Shown one piece after another: positions 1 to 10,654 of a stretch of 64,000 nt of DNA. Source of the DNA: Prochilodus magdalenae (lineage: Eukaryota > Chordata > Actinopteri > Characiformes > Prochilodontidae); the NCBI GenBank assembly GCA_024036415.1, contig JAMWET010001089.1, forward strand, positions 1,436,897 to 1,500,896, given 5' to 3'. The notes beneath the pieces are model-generated. The model made no database searches. It had not been told where the DNA came from and saw only the letters and a program-made list of their open reading frames with translations. Each line of letters opens with the position of its first letter. The stretch's first letter is position 1. A program made the translations under genes and the position numbers.

Positions 1-1264
1 GGCCACTCCCGTCTCCTTTTGCGGAGATGGGCAGACACAGAGACTCTGATAGATTGTCCTTATTTTGCACTCAGGAATAACATTTAGTCCTTTTTTCCTT
101 TCTACACTCCTTCCCTTCCTCACCCACCAACCACCCTCAAAGGTCCTTGGCCCCCTTAGCTCTGTGGGTCCCCTGCGCATGGTTGAACACTGCTGGAGCT
201 AAAACCACTGTGCTTTCTCCCCCATTACCTCCTCCTCTGCATCAACAGCAAGAGAGATCCGGAAAAGTTTAGGCCAAATGGTACGAAGCAAATGAGCAGC
301 GAAACTGCAGTTGACTGCAGCGATCTCCAGCTTAACAAGACTGCGTCAGCCATGGCCATCAGGGGGTAATGGGAAATTCATTGGAATGCATTCTTTGGCT
401 TTCAAAGAGAAACTTTTTTTCTACATTTTAAGTCTTCCTGAAGAACCTGACTGAAAAAAACACACAGCTTTAGTGCTGTCATGGCCTCTGATTTTTTTGT
501 ATGACATAAAATGGAGATTTTTACATAGATGTTACTTTTCTTACAGAAACACCAACAGCAAAGAAATCTTTACAAGAAATGTGCTGGCAAAGAGTAACTT
601 GCAAGTACGCTTTCATGATGGTCATCCAGTAGGGTTTTTTTTTTTATTATAATTATTTGCATTTTGTGTTTGTTTAGCCCGACGCTAGTCGCTACTTCAT
701 AATGTCGTTCAACACTGCTGTGTCCTTTTTGTTTATCGCACAAGTACTCTTCAGTGTAAAGTTGGCATTTTTGTCTTTCTATTGAGATGTTTATTTGTTT
801 TAAACACTTACCTCCAGTGAGCCTCTTAATACAGTTTCGCCTACAGAATGCCTCACAAAGATGCTACCGTTTCTGGATGTTTAGTGAATGGCAGTCATTT
901 GAGAAGCATTATATACGCATGGCCTTGTTGCTGTGGTTGCTGGTAGATCATTTGAAAAAGTTGGCAAACAGGCATTTTAAACATGTTAAAGAATTAGTTT
1001 TGAACCTAATTTGTATCTGCAGCATTTGTAGCATGTATGTGATTACATGGGACGATATTTATCTGTATTTAAAATAGAGAGAAAGACTTCTGGTGCTTCT
1101 GCATCCACCCATTGGCTTTTATTATAAGCCTGTTCTTTTAGAAGTTAACAAGTTTGCTTTGACGAGTACAGGGAAAGTGCTGAAATCAATAAGTGTGTTT
1201 TACATGCGATTCATTATATGATTATAATTGGATTTCTGCAGTTATCTAAGTATTCAAGTGGTAA

Positions 1265-1775
1265 GCAGCATACTCAGATCAGATTAAGGCCTAGAAATCT
1301 GATTAAGAAATCTGATCCAGAGAGCTGGGTTTTAGCTCAGTAATCGGGTTTCCCTTTACTCGGATTTCTTTCATTTTTCTTAGTCTGCGCATGTTTGAAA
1401 GAAGATGGTGGTACCAGAAATACACATGCAGCTAGCGCAAGACGGCAATAAAAGCACTTTTAGAGTGACGCTGAAACCAACTACATACCTAGAGAAATGG
1501 AGAGCTTAAATGTTCTTCATAGCTGACGCATGTTCACATTTTGAGGTAAAGGGAACGCGGCATGAAGCATGTGTTTGCATTTACAACTTGTCGTCTTTTG
1601 TGAGTTTACTGGTCGTTTGGAAAACAGAAATCCCATTACTGCTTAACTCATGTAGACCTGGAGTTTGCCTATTATCTGATTACTCGAGTGCATGTAAACG
1701 CAGTTAACAGATTACTACATAATCTGACTTCCTCCAGATTATATCAGGTGCATGTAAACACAGTCAGTCTCTGTG
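1265..1775. repeat. Short non-autonomous DNA-transposon-like repeat in the 3' UTR region
   Basis: The two ends carry related words in opposite orientation. Near 1,275-1,365 are several AATCTGATTAAG-type and CAGTAATCGGG words; near 1,670-1,760 are ATCTGATTACTCGAGTGCATGTAAACG and a second GCATGTAAACACAG copy, split here only by position. Such TAATC/GCATGTAAAC ends are common in teleost MITE-like elements. Boundaries are approximate and no target-site duplication was verified. If the UTR call is right, this is an insertion within that UTR. Confidence 0.4.
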
Positions 1776-3949
1776 GTAACCATATGCAACAAAAGCTGCA
1801 GATAGAGAGGAGGTTGTAAAACACTGTACTCCTTTAAGGTAACCTCATTATATGAAACTTTTGTTACATGCTAGCAGGCACAGGCCTTTTCAGATCAGTC
1901 CACTTTCAGATCGAACACTGTTTCCACTCCCTTACACTACCATATGGTCGAAATGCCAACATCCTGATGACAGTCTATCTTCTTTACAATTTACTTTGAA
2001 GTAGTTTTGTAGGACAGTCTGTTTCAGGTTACGTTACATTTCAGAATTTAGAAGCCACGAGCCTTTTAAGTGAGAGCAGTGTTTCTTCTCGTATGCCTTT
2101 TCTTCTTTTCTCTTCAATGGATCTCTTTAAAAAAAAGCTGCGTACTTACATCTGATAGTAATAACTCTCCGCTATTCTGTTCACATATACTGTCTAGATT
2201 AAAGATCATTTCTTAGATCAGAAGTTACATGTCCCAGATATTCCACAAGTGTGTTGTGCAACATCTTTATAGATACAGTTATGTAAACTGCTTAAATGAA
2301 TATGGTTTCAGTACAGTGTGCGTGGTACGATTAGGGCCAGTTCTGATAGACGGCTTTCTTAGGGCTAGACATAGACCAACATCCAGCTACCAATCTCGCT
2401 TTTCATGCCAAAACCTCCCTCCTTCACCGGACTTGCACTATAGGACTCGCAGCACTTAGCCAAGTGGCTTTTCATTTCGGATTATTTATACGTGTATATG
2501 GTTTTATTTATTGGTTTGTACGTTTTACATTGCTGTATATATTAAGCGTTACTGTAGAACACAAACTGTAGCATAGGCGGCATGTTACTTGCAAGTTACT
2601 TTTTTTTTTAAGATAAAGATAAAAGTGTACATAGAACAAACGTTTTTAAAAGCGTAAGGAAAACTGCTTCACAGAAACTTGAATCTGGCTTTTAAAGTAA
2701 TGATTTTGTTAAACCTTTTTATTATTATTATTATTAATTAATAATATTATTATTTAAGTTTTGTGCCATGTTATTATTTTTTTTTCTTTTTCTTCTTCTT
2801 TTTTTGTTCCTCACCAAATGACCTTACCTGTTCTGCTGTTCTGGATTTTGTTTGTCTCTGTTTACAGACATGTATTTATTATGCTGTACATATTGTAATG
2901 TTTGATGTAAATGATAACCAGTTCTTACTCTATCATCCCTAATGGCGATGGTGTTGCTGTATTTGGTAAACTCTTGTTGAGAGAATGTTTATTATCAATA
3001 TTATACAATGTAAAAAAAAAAAGAAACAGAAAATGTAAAAACAGTCACCTTTGAGCTTGTTTATGGAGAACCAGGGGAAAGCCAAACAATATGAAACAGA
3101 CACCACTGGTGTTTGGCCCCAGGGCTGTGCCTTAACTTATATCAGTGTCTTTTTATTTGTCCGTCCGTTCGTCCATGTCCCTACTCCCTCTTCCTGTATT
3201 AGACAGTAGTTGTGTACACTGGGAAAATTTGACCCATTTTGCTGCCTGATTATCAGGACATAATAAGTGCTACGTTGTGAAGCTAAAGCTTAGAACATAT
3301 ATTTCAGTATGCTGCTGCAGTTTCTGAACGAGAGTGGCACAAAAGCAAACTGTTGGTCGGCTCCATGGGTTCGATTGCCACATGCAGTGCAGCTGAATGC
3401 AATAGACCCACACGCCAAGTCCGCGTGAGAACGGTTGGCTGATAGGTGCTTGCTGGCTGAATATATCGACTAACTTCTTACGTTCACGCTGTTCCAAAAT
3501 TTGTTCAGGTACCGTCTGCTACCTTTGTCTCATCCAGCCTTGTAGATGTGCTTGTGCACTAAACAAAATCTATATATATACTTAGAGTTTGTATGTTAAG
3601 AGAGCCTATTTTCTGACACGCATACTGTAGATTTTAGCAGCCCTGGACCAAAGCCAATGGTGGCTATTAATATAATTATTATTAATATTATTATTATTAT
3701 TATTACTTGTATTTTTTTCAGTGTCATTAAAGGGATACATAAACTGATACTTCAAGATTTGATTCATTAGGTTACATCTTTCAATGACCTTAAACTTTTT
3801 ACACTTCTTTCACTGGATACGTTGTCTCTTACAAAGTATCTCTTTGTCTTTTGACAGTACTGTAGATCCTGCTCCAACCGGTTTAAACGCTATAAAATTT
3901 CAAGATGGAAAGGAAAAAGAAAAAAAACATTTTTATATGCAACGGAGAA

Positions 3950-3955
3950 AATAAA
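3950..3955 (+). terminator. Poly(A) signal AATAAA of the plus-strand gene at the left edge
   Basis: AATAAA is followed within 20-40 nt by a T- and GT-rich stretch (GATTTTGTGTTGCATGTGTG), the usual downstream element. Cleavage would fall near 3,970-3,978. It is the best-formed poly(A) site in the first 5 kb. Confidence 0.6.
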
Positions 3956-3975
3956 AGCATGGGTTGATTCTGATT

Positions 3976-5073
3976 TTGTGTTGCATGTGTGCATTTGTAG
4001 AAATAATGACGACTCATAGCTCCTGTAGATACTTTACATTTTGGACGTAGTGGTCTTCTGAAGGTAAGGCGGATTGGATTATCACCTGATGACGTTTAAA
4101 AATGTACCCTCCCTCCATTAAGCTGCCTCACACCTACACTGCCATCTTGTGGTAGCTGAGGGAACCAAGCTGCCAACACAAAATATTAATTAAAGCCAGT
4201 GATCTCGAACCGCAGTCCTGGAAAGCTAGTTTACTAGAGAGCTTAGATCCACCCTTATCCACTAGACGCGCCTGCCACTTATTTAACTGATAATGCATCT
4301 GCTCCAGCCAGTCGGGGACTTGATTAGCTTGATAAGCAGGTGCGTCAAACTGTGGTTGAAATTAGATACTACAGGAGGAGTGCTGAAGACCAATGCCAGG
4401 GCAATATGTAACAATACATTGAATAATTATTTATAAAAAAATCTTTATCCTTATATATGATCACTTCTTTAAAGACTAGTGCTACTGTATTTGCACTGTT
4501 TACAAAATTAAACATAAACTGATTAAGCCTGTTGGTAACATAAAAAAGATTGTTCAGTACTGGGATGATCTGAATAGCCAAGACAAAAGAAAATGTGTTA
4601 TTCATCATAATTTAGTCTGCCCGTGTTGAATGGATATTCAAGATTTCTGCTACTTGCCACGAGCTGCAAATGAGTCTCAAGCGGTGGAAAGCAGCACCAC
4701 TGTTGACTCTTTTATATCTATTTTTAACGATTTATTCGCTTGCCGAGTGTGAATTCTTGATGCAAGGAGCAGTGGTGGACATTATAAAGGTAATTTACCA
4801 TGAGCTTCAACCATCACTGTGTTAAAAGTGCTCATAAAGAAATTAATTTTATTTTCAACAACTGATTGCATACTGCATACTACAGTTGTATGTACTGCAT
4901 GCTGCTCCTTGTGTGTAAAATATATAGTGGCATGTTAATACAGTCACATGACCAGTTACCTCAAATTTACCTCAGAGCTGTTATTAATGTATGCACTGTT
5001 TAGAGCTAACTGCTGCTAAACTGCTAACTTGAAATACGTTTAGCCTAACTGTTAGCTAGCCTTGGCTATTTCA
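3976..5073. other. Intergenic stretch before the minisatellite
   Basis: No gene is visible. About 4,170-4,370 resembles a dispersed fish repeat (AAACTGTGGTTG end and runs of short clauses), but this is a weak impression. The remainder is unremarkable AT-rich sequence. Confidence 0.5.
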
Positions 5074-8000
5074 CCTACAGGCGCCTACAGGTAATATCCT
5101 CACAGGGCCTACAGGTAATATCCTCACAGGGCCAATAGATAAAATCCTCAACACTGCCTACAGGTAAGACCATCACAGGACCTATAGATAATATCCTCAT
5201 AGGGCATACAGGTTATATCCTCACAGGGCATACAGGTTATATCCTCACAGGACCTAGTTACAGGTAATATCCTCCTCACAGGACCTAGTTACAGGTAATA
5301 TCCTCACAAGGCATACAGGTAATATCCTCACAGGGCATACAGGTAATATCCTCACAGGACCTAGCTACAGGTAATATCCTCACAGGACCTAGCTACAGGT
5401 AATATCCTCACAAGGCATACAGGTAATATCCTCACAGGGCATACAGGTAATATCCTCACAGGACCTAGCTACAGGTAATATCCTCACAGGACCTAGCTAC
5501 AGGTAATATCCTCACAGGACCCAGCTACAGGTAATATCCTCACAGGACCTAGCTACAGGTAATATCCTCACAGGACCGAGCTACAGGTAATATCCTCACA
5601 AGGCATACAGGTAATATCCTCACAGGCATACAGGTAATATCCTCACAGGACCTAGCTACAGGTAATATCCTCACAGGACCTAGCTACAGGTAATATCCTC
5701 ACAGGACCTAGCTACAGGTAATATCCTCACAGGACCTAGCTACAGGTAATATCCTCACAGGACCTAGCTACAGGTAATATCCTCACAGCGCCTACAGGTA
5801 ATATCCTCACAGCGCCTACAGGTAATATCCTCACAGCGCCTACAGGTAATATCCTCACAGGACCTAGCTACAGGTAATATCCTAACAGGACCTAGCTACA
5901 GGTAATATCCTAACAGGACCTAGCTACAGGTAATATCCTCACAGGACCTAGCTACAGGTAATATCCTCCTCACAGGACCTAGTTACAGGTAATATCCTCA
6001 CAAGGCATACAGGTAATATCCTCACAGGGCATACAGGTAATATCCTCACAGGACCTAGCTACAGGTAATATCCTCACAGGACCTAGCTACAGGTAATATC
6101 CTCACAAGGCATACAGGTAATATCCTCACAAGGCATACAGGTAATATCCTCACAGGGCATACAGGTAATATCCTCACAGGATCTAGCTACAGGTAATATC
6201 CTCACAGGACCTAGCTACAGGTAATATCCTCACAGGACCTAGCTACAGGTAATATCCTCACAAGGCATACAGGTAATATCCTCACAAGGCATACAGGTAA
6301 TATCCTCACAGGGCATACAGGTAATATCCTCACAGGATCTAACTACAGGTAATATCCTCACAGGATCTAACTACAGGTAATATCCTCACAGGACCTAGCT
6401 ACAGGTAATATCCTCACAGGACCTAGCTACAGGTAATATACTCACAGGACCTAGCTACAGGTAATATCCTCACAGGACCGAGCTACAGGTAATATCCTCA
6501 CAGGACCTAGCTACAGGTAATATCCTCACAGGACCTAGCTACAGGTAATATCCTCACAGGACCTGGCTACAGGTAATATCCTCACAGGACCTAGCTACAG
6601 GTAACATCCTCACAGGACCTAGCTACAGGTAATATCCTCACAGGACCTAGCTACAGGTAACATCCTCACAGGACCTAGCTACAGGTAATATCCTCACAGG
6701 ACCTAGCTACAGGTAATATCCTCACAGCGCCTACAGGTAATATCCTCACAGCGCCTACAGGTAATATCCTCACAGGACCTAGCTACAGGTAATATCCTAA
6801 CAGGACCTAGCTACAGGTAATATCCTAACAGGACCTAGCTACAGGTAATATCCTAACAGGACCTAGCTACAGGTAATATCCTCACAGGACCTAGCTACAG
6901 GTAATATCCTCACAGGACCTAGCTACAGGTAATATCCTCACAGCGCCTACAGGTAATATCCTCACAGGACCTAGCTACAGGTAATATCCTCACAGTGCCT
7001 ACAGGTAATATCCTCACAGGACCTAGCTACAGGTAATATCCTCACAGGACCTAGCTACAGGTAATATCCTCACAGGACCTAGCTACAGGTAATATCCTCA
7101 CAGGACCTAGCTACAGGTAATATCCTCACAGCGCCTACAGGTAATATCCTCACAGCGCCTACAGGTAATATCCTCACAGGACCTAGCTACAGGTAATATC
7201 CTCACAGCGCCTACAGGTAATATCCTCACAGGACCTAGCTACAGGTAATATCCTCACAGGACCTAGCTACAGGTAATATCCTCACAGCGCCTACAGGTAA
7301 TATCCTCACAGGATCTAGCTACAGGTAATATCCTCACAGGACCTAGCTACAGGCAATATCCTCACAGGACCTAGCTACAGGCAATATCCTCACAGGACCT
7401 AGCTACAGGTAATATCCTCACAGGACCTAGCTACAGGTAATATCCTCACAGGACCTAGCTACAGGTAATATCCTCACAGGACCTAGCTACAGGTAATATC
7501 CTCACAGCGCCTACAGGTAATATCCTCACAGGACCTAGCTACAGGTAATATCCTCACAGGACCTAGCTACAGGTAATATCCTCACAGGACCTAGCTACAG
7601 GTAATATCCTCACAACGCCTACAGGTAATATCCTCACAGCGCCTACAGGTAATATCCTCACAGGACCTAGCTACAGGTAATATCCTCACAGGACCTAGCT
7701 ACAGGTAATATCCTCACAGGACCTAGCTACAGGTAATATCCTCACAGGACCTAGCTACAGGTAATATCCTCACAGGACCTAGCTACAGGTAATATCCTCA
7801 CAGGACCTAGCTACAGGTAATATCCTAACAGGACCTAGCTACAGGTAATATCCTCACAGGACCTAGCTACAGGTAATATCCTCACAGGACCTAGCTACAG
7901 GTAACATCCTCACAGGACCTAGCTACAGGTAATATCCTCACAGGACCTAGCTACAGGTAATATCCTAACAGGACCTAGCTACAGGTAATATCCTCACAGG

Positions 8001-8390
8001 ACCTAGCTACAGGTAATATCCTCACAGGACCTAGCTACAGGTAACATCCTCACAGGACCTAGCTACAGGTAATATCCTCACAGGACCTAGCTACAGGTAA
8101 TATCCTCACAGGACCTAGCTACAGGTAACATCCTCACAGGACCTAGCTGCAGGTAATATCCTCACAGGACCTAGCTACAGGTAACATCCTCACAGGACCT
8201 AGCTACAGGTAATATCCTCACAGGACCTAGCTACAGGTAATATCCTCACAGGACCTAGCTACAGGTAGTATCCTCACAGGACCTAGCTACAGGTAATATC
8301 CTCACAGGACCTAGCTACAGGTAGTATCCTCACAGGACCTACAGATAACATCTTTACAGGACCTACAGGTAATATCCTCACTGGACCTTC
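5074..8390. repeat. 3.3-kb minisatellite with alternating 28-bp and 24-bp units
   Basis: This is an uninterrupted head-to-tail array of roughly 120 units. Every unit contains the core ACAGGTAATATCCTCACA, followed by one of three tails: GGACCTAGCT (28-bp unit, the majority), AGGCAT/GGGCAT (24 bp), or GCGCCT (24 bp). Unit types occur in runs and in repeated higher-order blocks, such as the GCGCCT units near 5,790-5,850, 6,725-6,765, 6,940-7,010, 7,130-7,300, 7,505 and 7,615-7,640, with few point variants (GTAACATCC, CCTAACAGG). The left edge (5,074-5,300) is more diverged than the centre, as expected when homogenisation is strongest inside. Neither length is a multiple of three and stops are frequent, so it is not coding. 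Confidence 0.98.
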
Positions 8391-8904
8391 AAGTTAAGTC
8401 ATCTGATGTCAAAGTTCATCTACCACCAGAAAGAGACACGTTTGTTTTTTATTTCTCTTAGTATTTAAATCATACACTGGAATATCAGATTGATTGATAA
8501 ACTCCACAATCTCTCTCAATCTAATCTAATCTGAAATGTAATTTCTAGTGAGCATCGTAAATAACATCAGATGAATGATCCCCACAGGGTAATATCCTTA
8601 CAGAACCTACAGGTAACGTCCTTACAAGACCTACATGTAATATCCTTACAGGACCTACCGGTAACAGCCTTACCGTAATATCTTTACAAGACCTACAGGT
8701 AACATCCTTACAGGACCTACAAGTTACGTCAGCTGATGTCAAAGCTAATCTACCACCAGAAAGAGACACGTTAGTTTTTTATTTCGCTTAGTATTTAAAT
8801 CATACACTGAAATATCAGATTTGTTGAAACGCTCTACAATCTCACACAATCTAATCTAATCTGAAATACAATTTCTAGTGAGCATCGTAAATCACATCAG
8901 ATGA
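8391..8904. repeat. Tandem duplication of a ~185-bp segment plus a short minisatellite
   Basis: Bases 8,391-8,574 and 8,721-8,904 are two copies of one segment, both including TACCACCAGAAAGAGACACG, GTATTTAAATCATACACTG and the end AGTGAGCATCGTAAAT, with scattered substitutions. Between them (8,584-8,720) is a short, diverged piece of the same minisatellite (CAGGTAACGTCCTTACAAGACCTA type). The duplicated unit was therefore [minisatellite + flank], about 330 bp. Confidence 0.93.
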
Positions 8905-9700
8905 CCCGAATGCGACCCGAGTCGTTAGTACTAAGCGGACGTTACCCTACCGGCGGTTGCTGAAAACGTACCGGAGTCTCCTCTCCGAACAGCAGCGGCA
9001 GCTCTGTTGGGGTTAATATTAAGACCCTAGTGTTTCCTGAAGCTCATTGCACAGCAGAAACGCTAACTGCAAGGCAGTGCAGCCACGGACTACACGTTTA
9101 GCTCAGTTTCTGAATACTGTTTTGTCTTCTCAGTAACTACACCGTCGATTCGAGGCCAAAGCTAACATGTTAGCTTAACTTACCGTTAGCTATCTTGCTA
9201 ATGTTCTACTAGCCAAAAAGCTTAAAAGACACACTCGCCTACCTTTCTTTGTAGTGACGGGTGAAGGTAGATGTTGTGGTAGTCGGGTCGCTGGTGTTTG
9301 ATCTGCAGACGCTGAATTTTTACCATTTAATTCACAACAAAATCCCTGAGTCCAAACTTCACCGCCTTTCCCGCTTCCATGATACGAGCTCCTCCGTTCG
9401 ATCTGTGATGGTCTCCCGCGTTCTGATAGGTTGCCAGGTTCGCGCGCATTGTAACAGAAATCAACCAAATGCCTTTTAAAAACCTTCTCAAGACAGGTAA
9501 ATTCAAATATTTAATAGGAAATATTATTTCGGGTTGCCTGTCTGAAGTCTAAGCCAAGAACATCAAGTCAAGTCGAGTCTCTTTTTTTTTTTTTTTTTTT
9601 TTTAAATCAGTGTTAGTCAAGTCCTTTGTGACTCGAGTCTGACTTGAAAGGGCCGATTTGACTCAATGCTGTAGTGACTCACTACCCTTGAGGTTCAAGG
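8905..9700. mobile_element. Transposon-derived non-coding sequence (family not assigned)
   Basis: The base composition and wording differ from the surroundings: GC-richer, with ACCCGAATGCGACCCGAGTCG-type words at the left, GTTAGCTATCTTGCTAATG in the middle, and GTCAAGTCGAGTC plus GACTCGAGTCTGACTTG words around a poly(T) run (9,582-9,603) at the right. Such words are typical of dispersed teleost elements. A 92-codon minus-strand frame (9,190-9,468) has no recognisable domain. I could not define termini, and the minisatellite could be part of the same element. Confidence 0.4.
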
Positions 9701-10650
9701 TGGTAGTACAACACAGAACAGGCCGAGCTAGCTGGTTAGCATAGTAACTTCAGTAGATAATCTCTGCAACATGATGTTATTGGCTTTACAGTGTGAAAAT
9801 AATTTAGTAAATATTGGAATTAATGGTTTAAACATAAAATATGTATAAAATATTACACATGGCTTCTTTAACAGAGTTTAAAATATGTTTCACACCAAAA
9901 CTCTGCTAAAAATAAAACCTGTTTATGTTGTGTTTTGATACTTGTATGCATGATCAAGCTAAGTGACCAGCTAAACCAGCATAGACCAGCTTTAACCAGT
10001 ATGGAAGGCAGGCTGGGATGGGCTGGTTTTTAGAAGGGAACTTTATATGGTCTCTATAGTAAAGCAATTTCTCAGGCATTGGGTCAGTTATTCTGCCAGG
10101 TAGCTTTTGGAGACATTTAACTCTGATCTGCTTCCCATCACCGCACCTGTAAACAATTAAAACTCTAACCTCTCCTATTTCACACCAAAGACCTCTAATG
10201 ACTGTGCTGACCTTTGCCCTTAAATCATGTATACATTTAGGAATGGAAAACCTGAAAAGGAAATGAAGAGAAAGGCAATGCTGCCATCTGGTGGCCACAC
10301 TAATCATCCACTCTCAGTAGGCCGGGGTCCATTGTATGAGTGCCTGTGCAGTGGAGTAGATTTTATTTGTTACATGATGCTGAGCAGGTACATGCTTTAG
10401 GTACACACACTAAGACTGCAATATAGACTATAGAATAATGTTCTCAAATACAGATCTTTATGTGTAATTACATGCGCGTGAGCCGTTTTGGCGGAAAAAT
10501 ATATGCATTGTCATGCTAGTGAGAATATTAGACATCCAACAGGGGGCAGTGTTCTCATACATTCCTACTGACAGAACCCATTTACAAAGATGCCGCAACA
10601 ACTGGAGTAATTAATGTTCCAAATGAAAGTTTCAGTATCAATACAGTTGG
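9701..10650. other. Intergenic stretch with a short ACCAGC repeat
   Basis: Bases 9,955-10,045 carry reiterated ACCAGC words and their complement (GACCAGCTAAACCAGC, then GGGCTGGTTTTT), a common small dispersed repeat of cypriniform and characiform fish. A related piece lies at 60,140-60,170. The rest shows no gene. Confidence 0.5.
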
Positions 10651-10654
10651 TATG

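Larger units (their letters stand above)
1..3975 (+). other. pde4d: Probable 3' UTR of pde4d (coding part upstream of window)
   Basis: There is no convincing coding exon here; the open frames are short and start at random. The stretch reads like a long vertebrate 3' UTR: AT-rich, with (TTA)n tracts near 2,719-2,756 and 3,668-3,705, three Pumilio-type TGTAHATA words (2,534-2,541, 2,626-2,633, 2,885-2,892), and a canonical poly(A) signal at 3,950-3,955 followed by GT-rich sequence. The name rests on gene order. In mammals PDE4D lies beyond RAB3C on the side away from GAPT/PLK2 and is transcribed opposite to RAB3C, which predicts a plus-strand PDE4D 3' end exactly here. I did not identify pde4d by protein similarity, so another gene is possible. 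Confidence 0.5.

Noticed and set aside
787..1077. 96-codon plus-strand frame near the left edge
   Set aside because: No domain or splice signals, typical chance frame in a 3' UTR.
5074..8390. Regular short repeats suggesting a CRISPR array
   Set aside because: Units are head to tail with no unique spacers, the host is a vertebrate, and the tails are variants of one sequence.
8545..8769. Minus-strand frame with repeated SCKD/PVG phrases
   Set aside because: It is a translation of the minisatellite remnant between the duplicated flanks.
9190..9468. 92-codon minus-strand frame in the GC-richer block
   Set aside because: No domain, an overlapping open frame on the other strand, and transposon-like surroundings.
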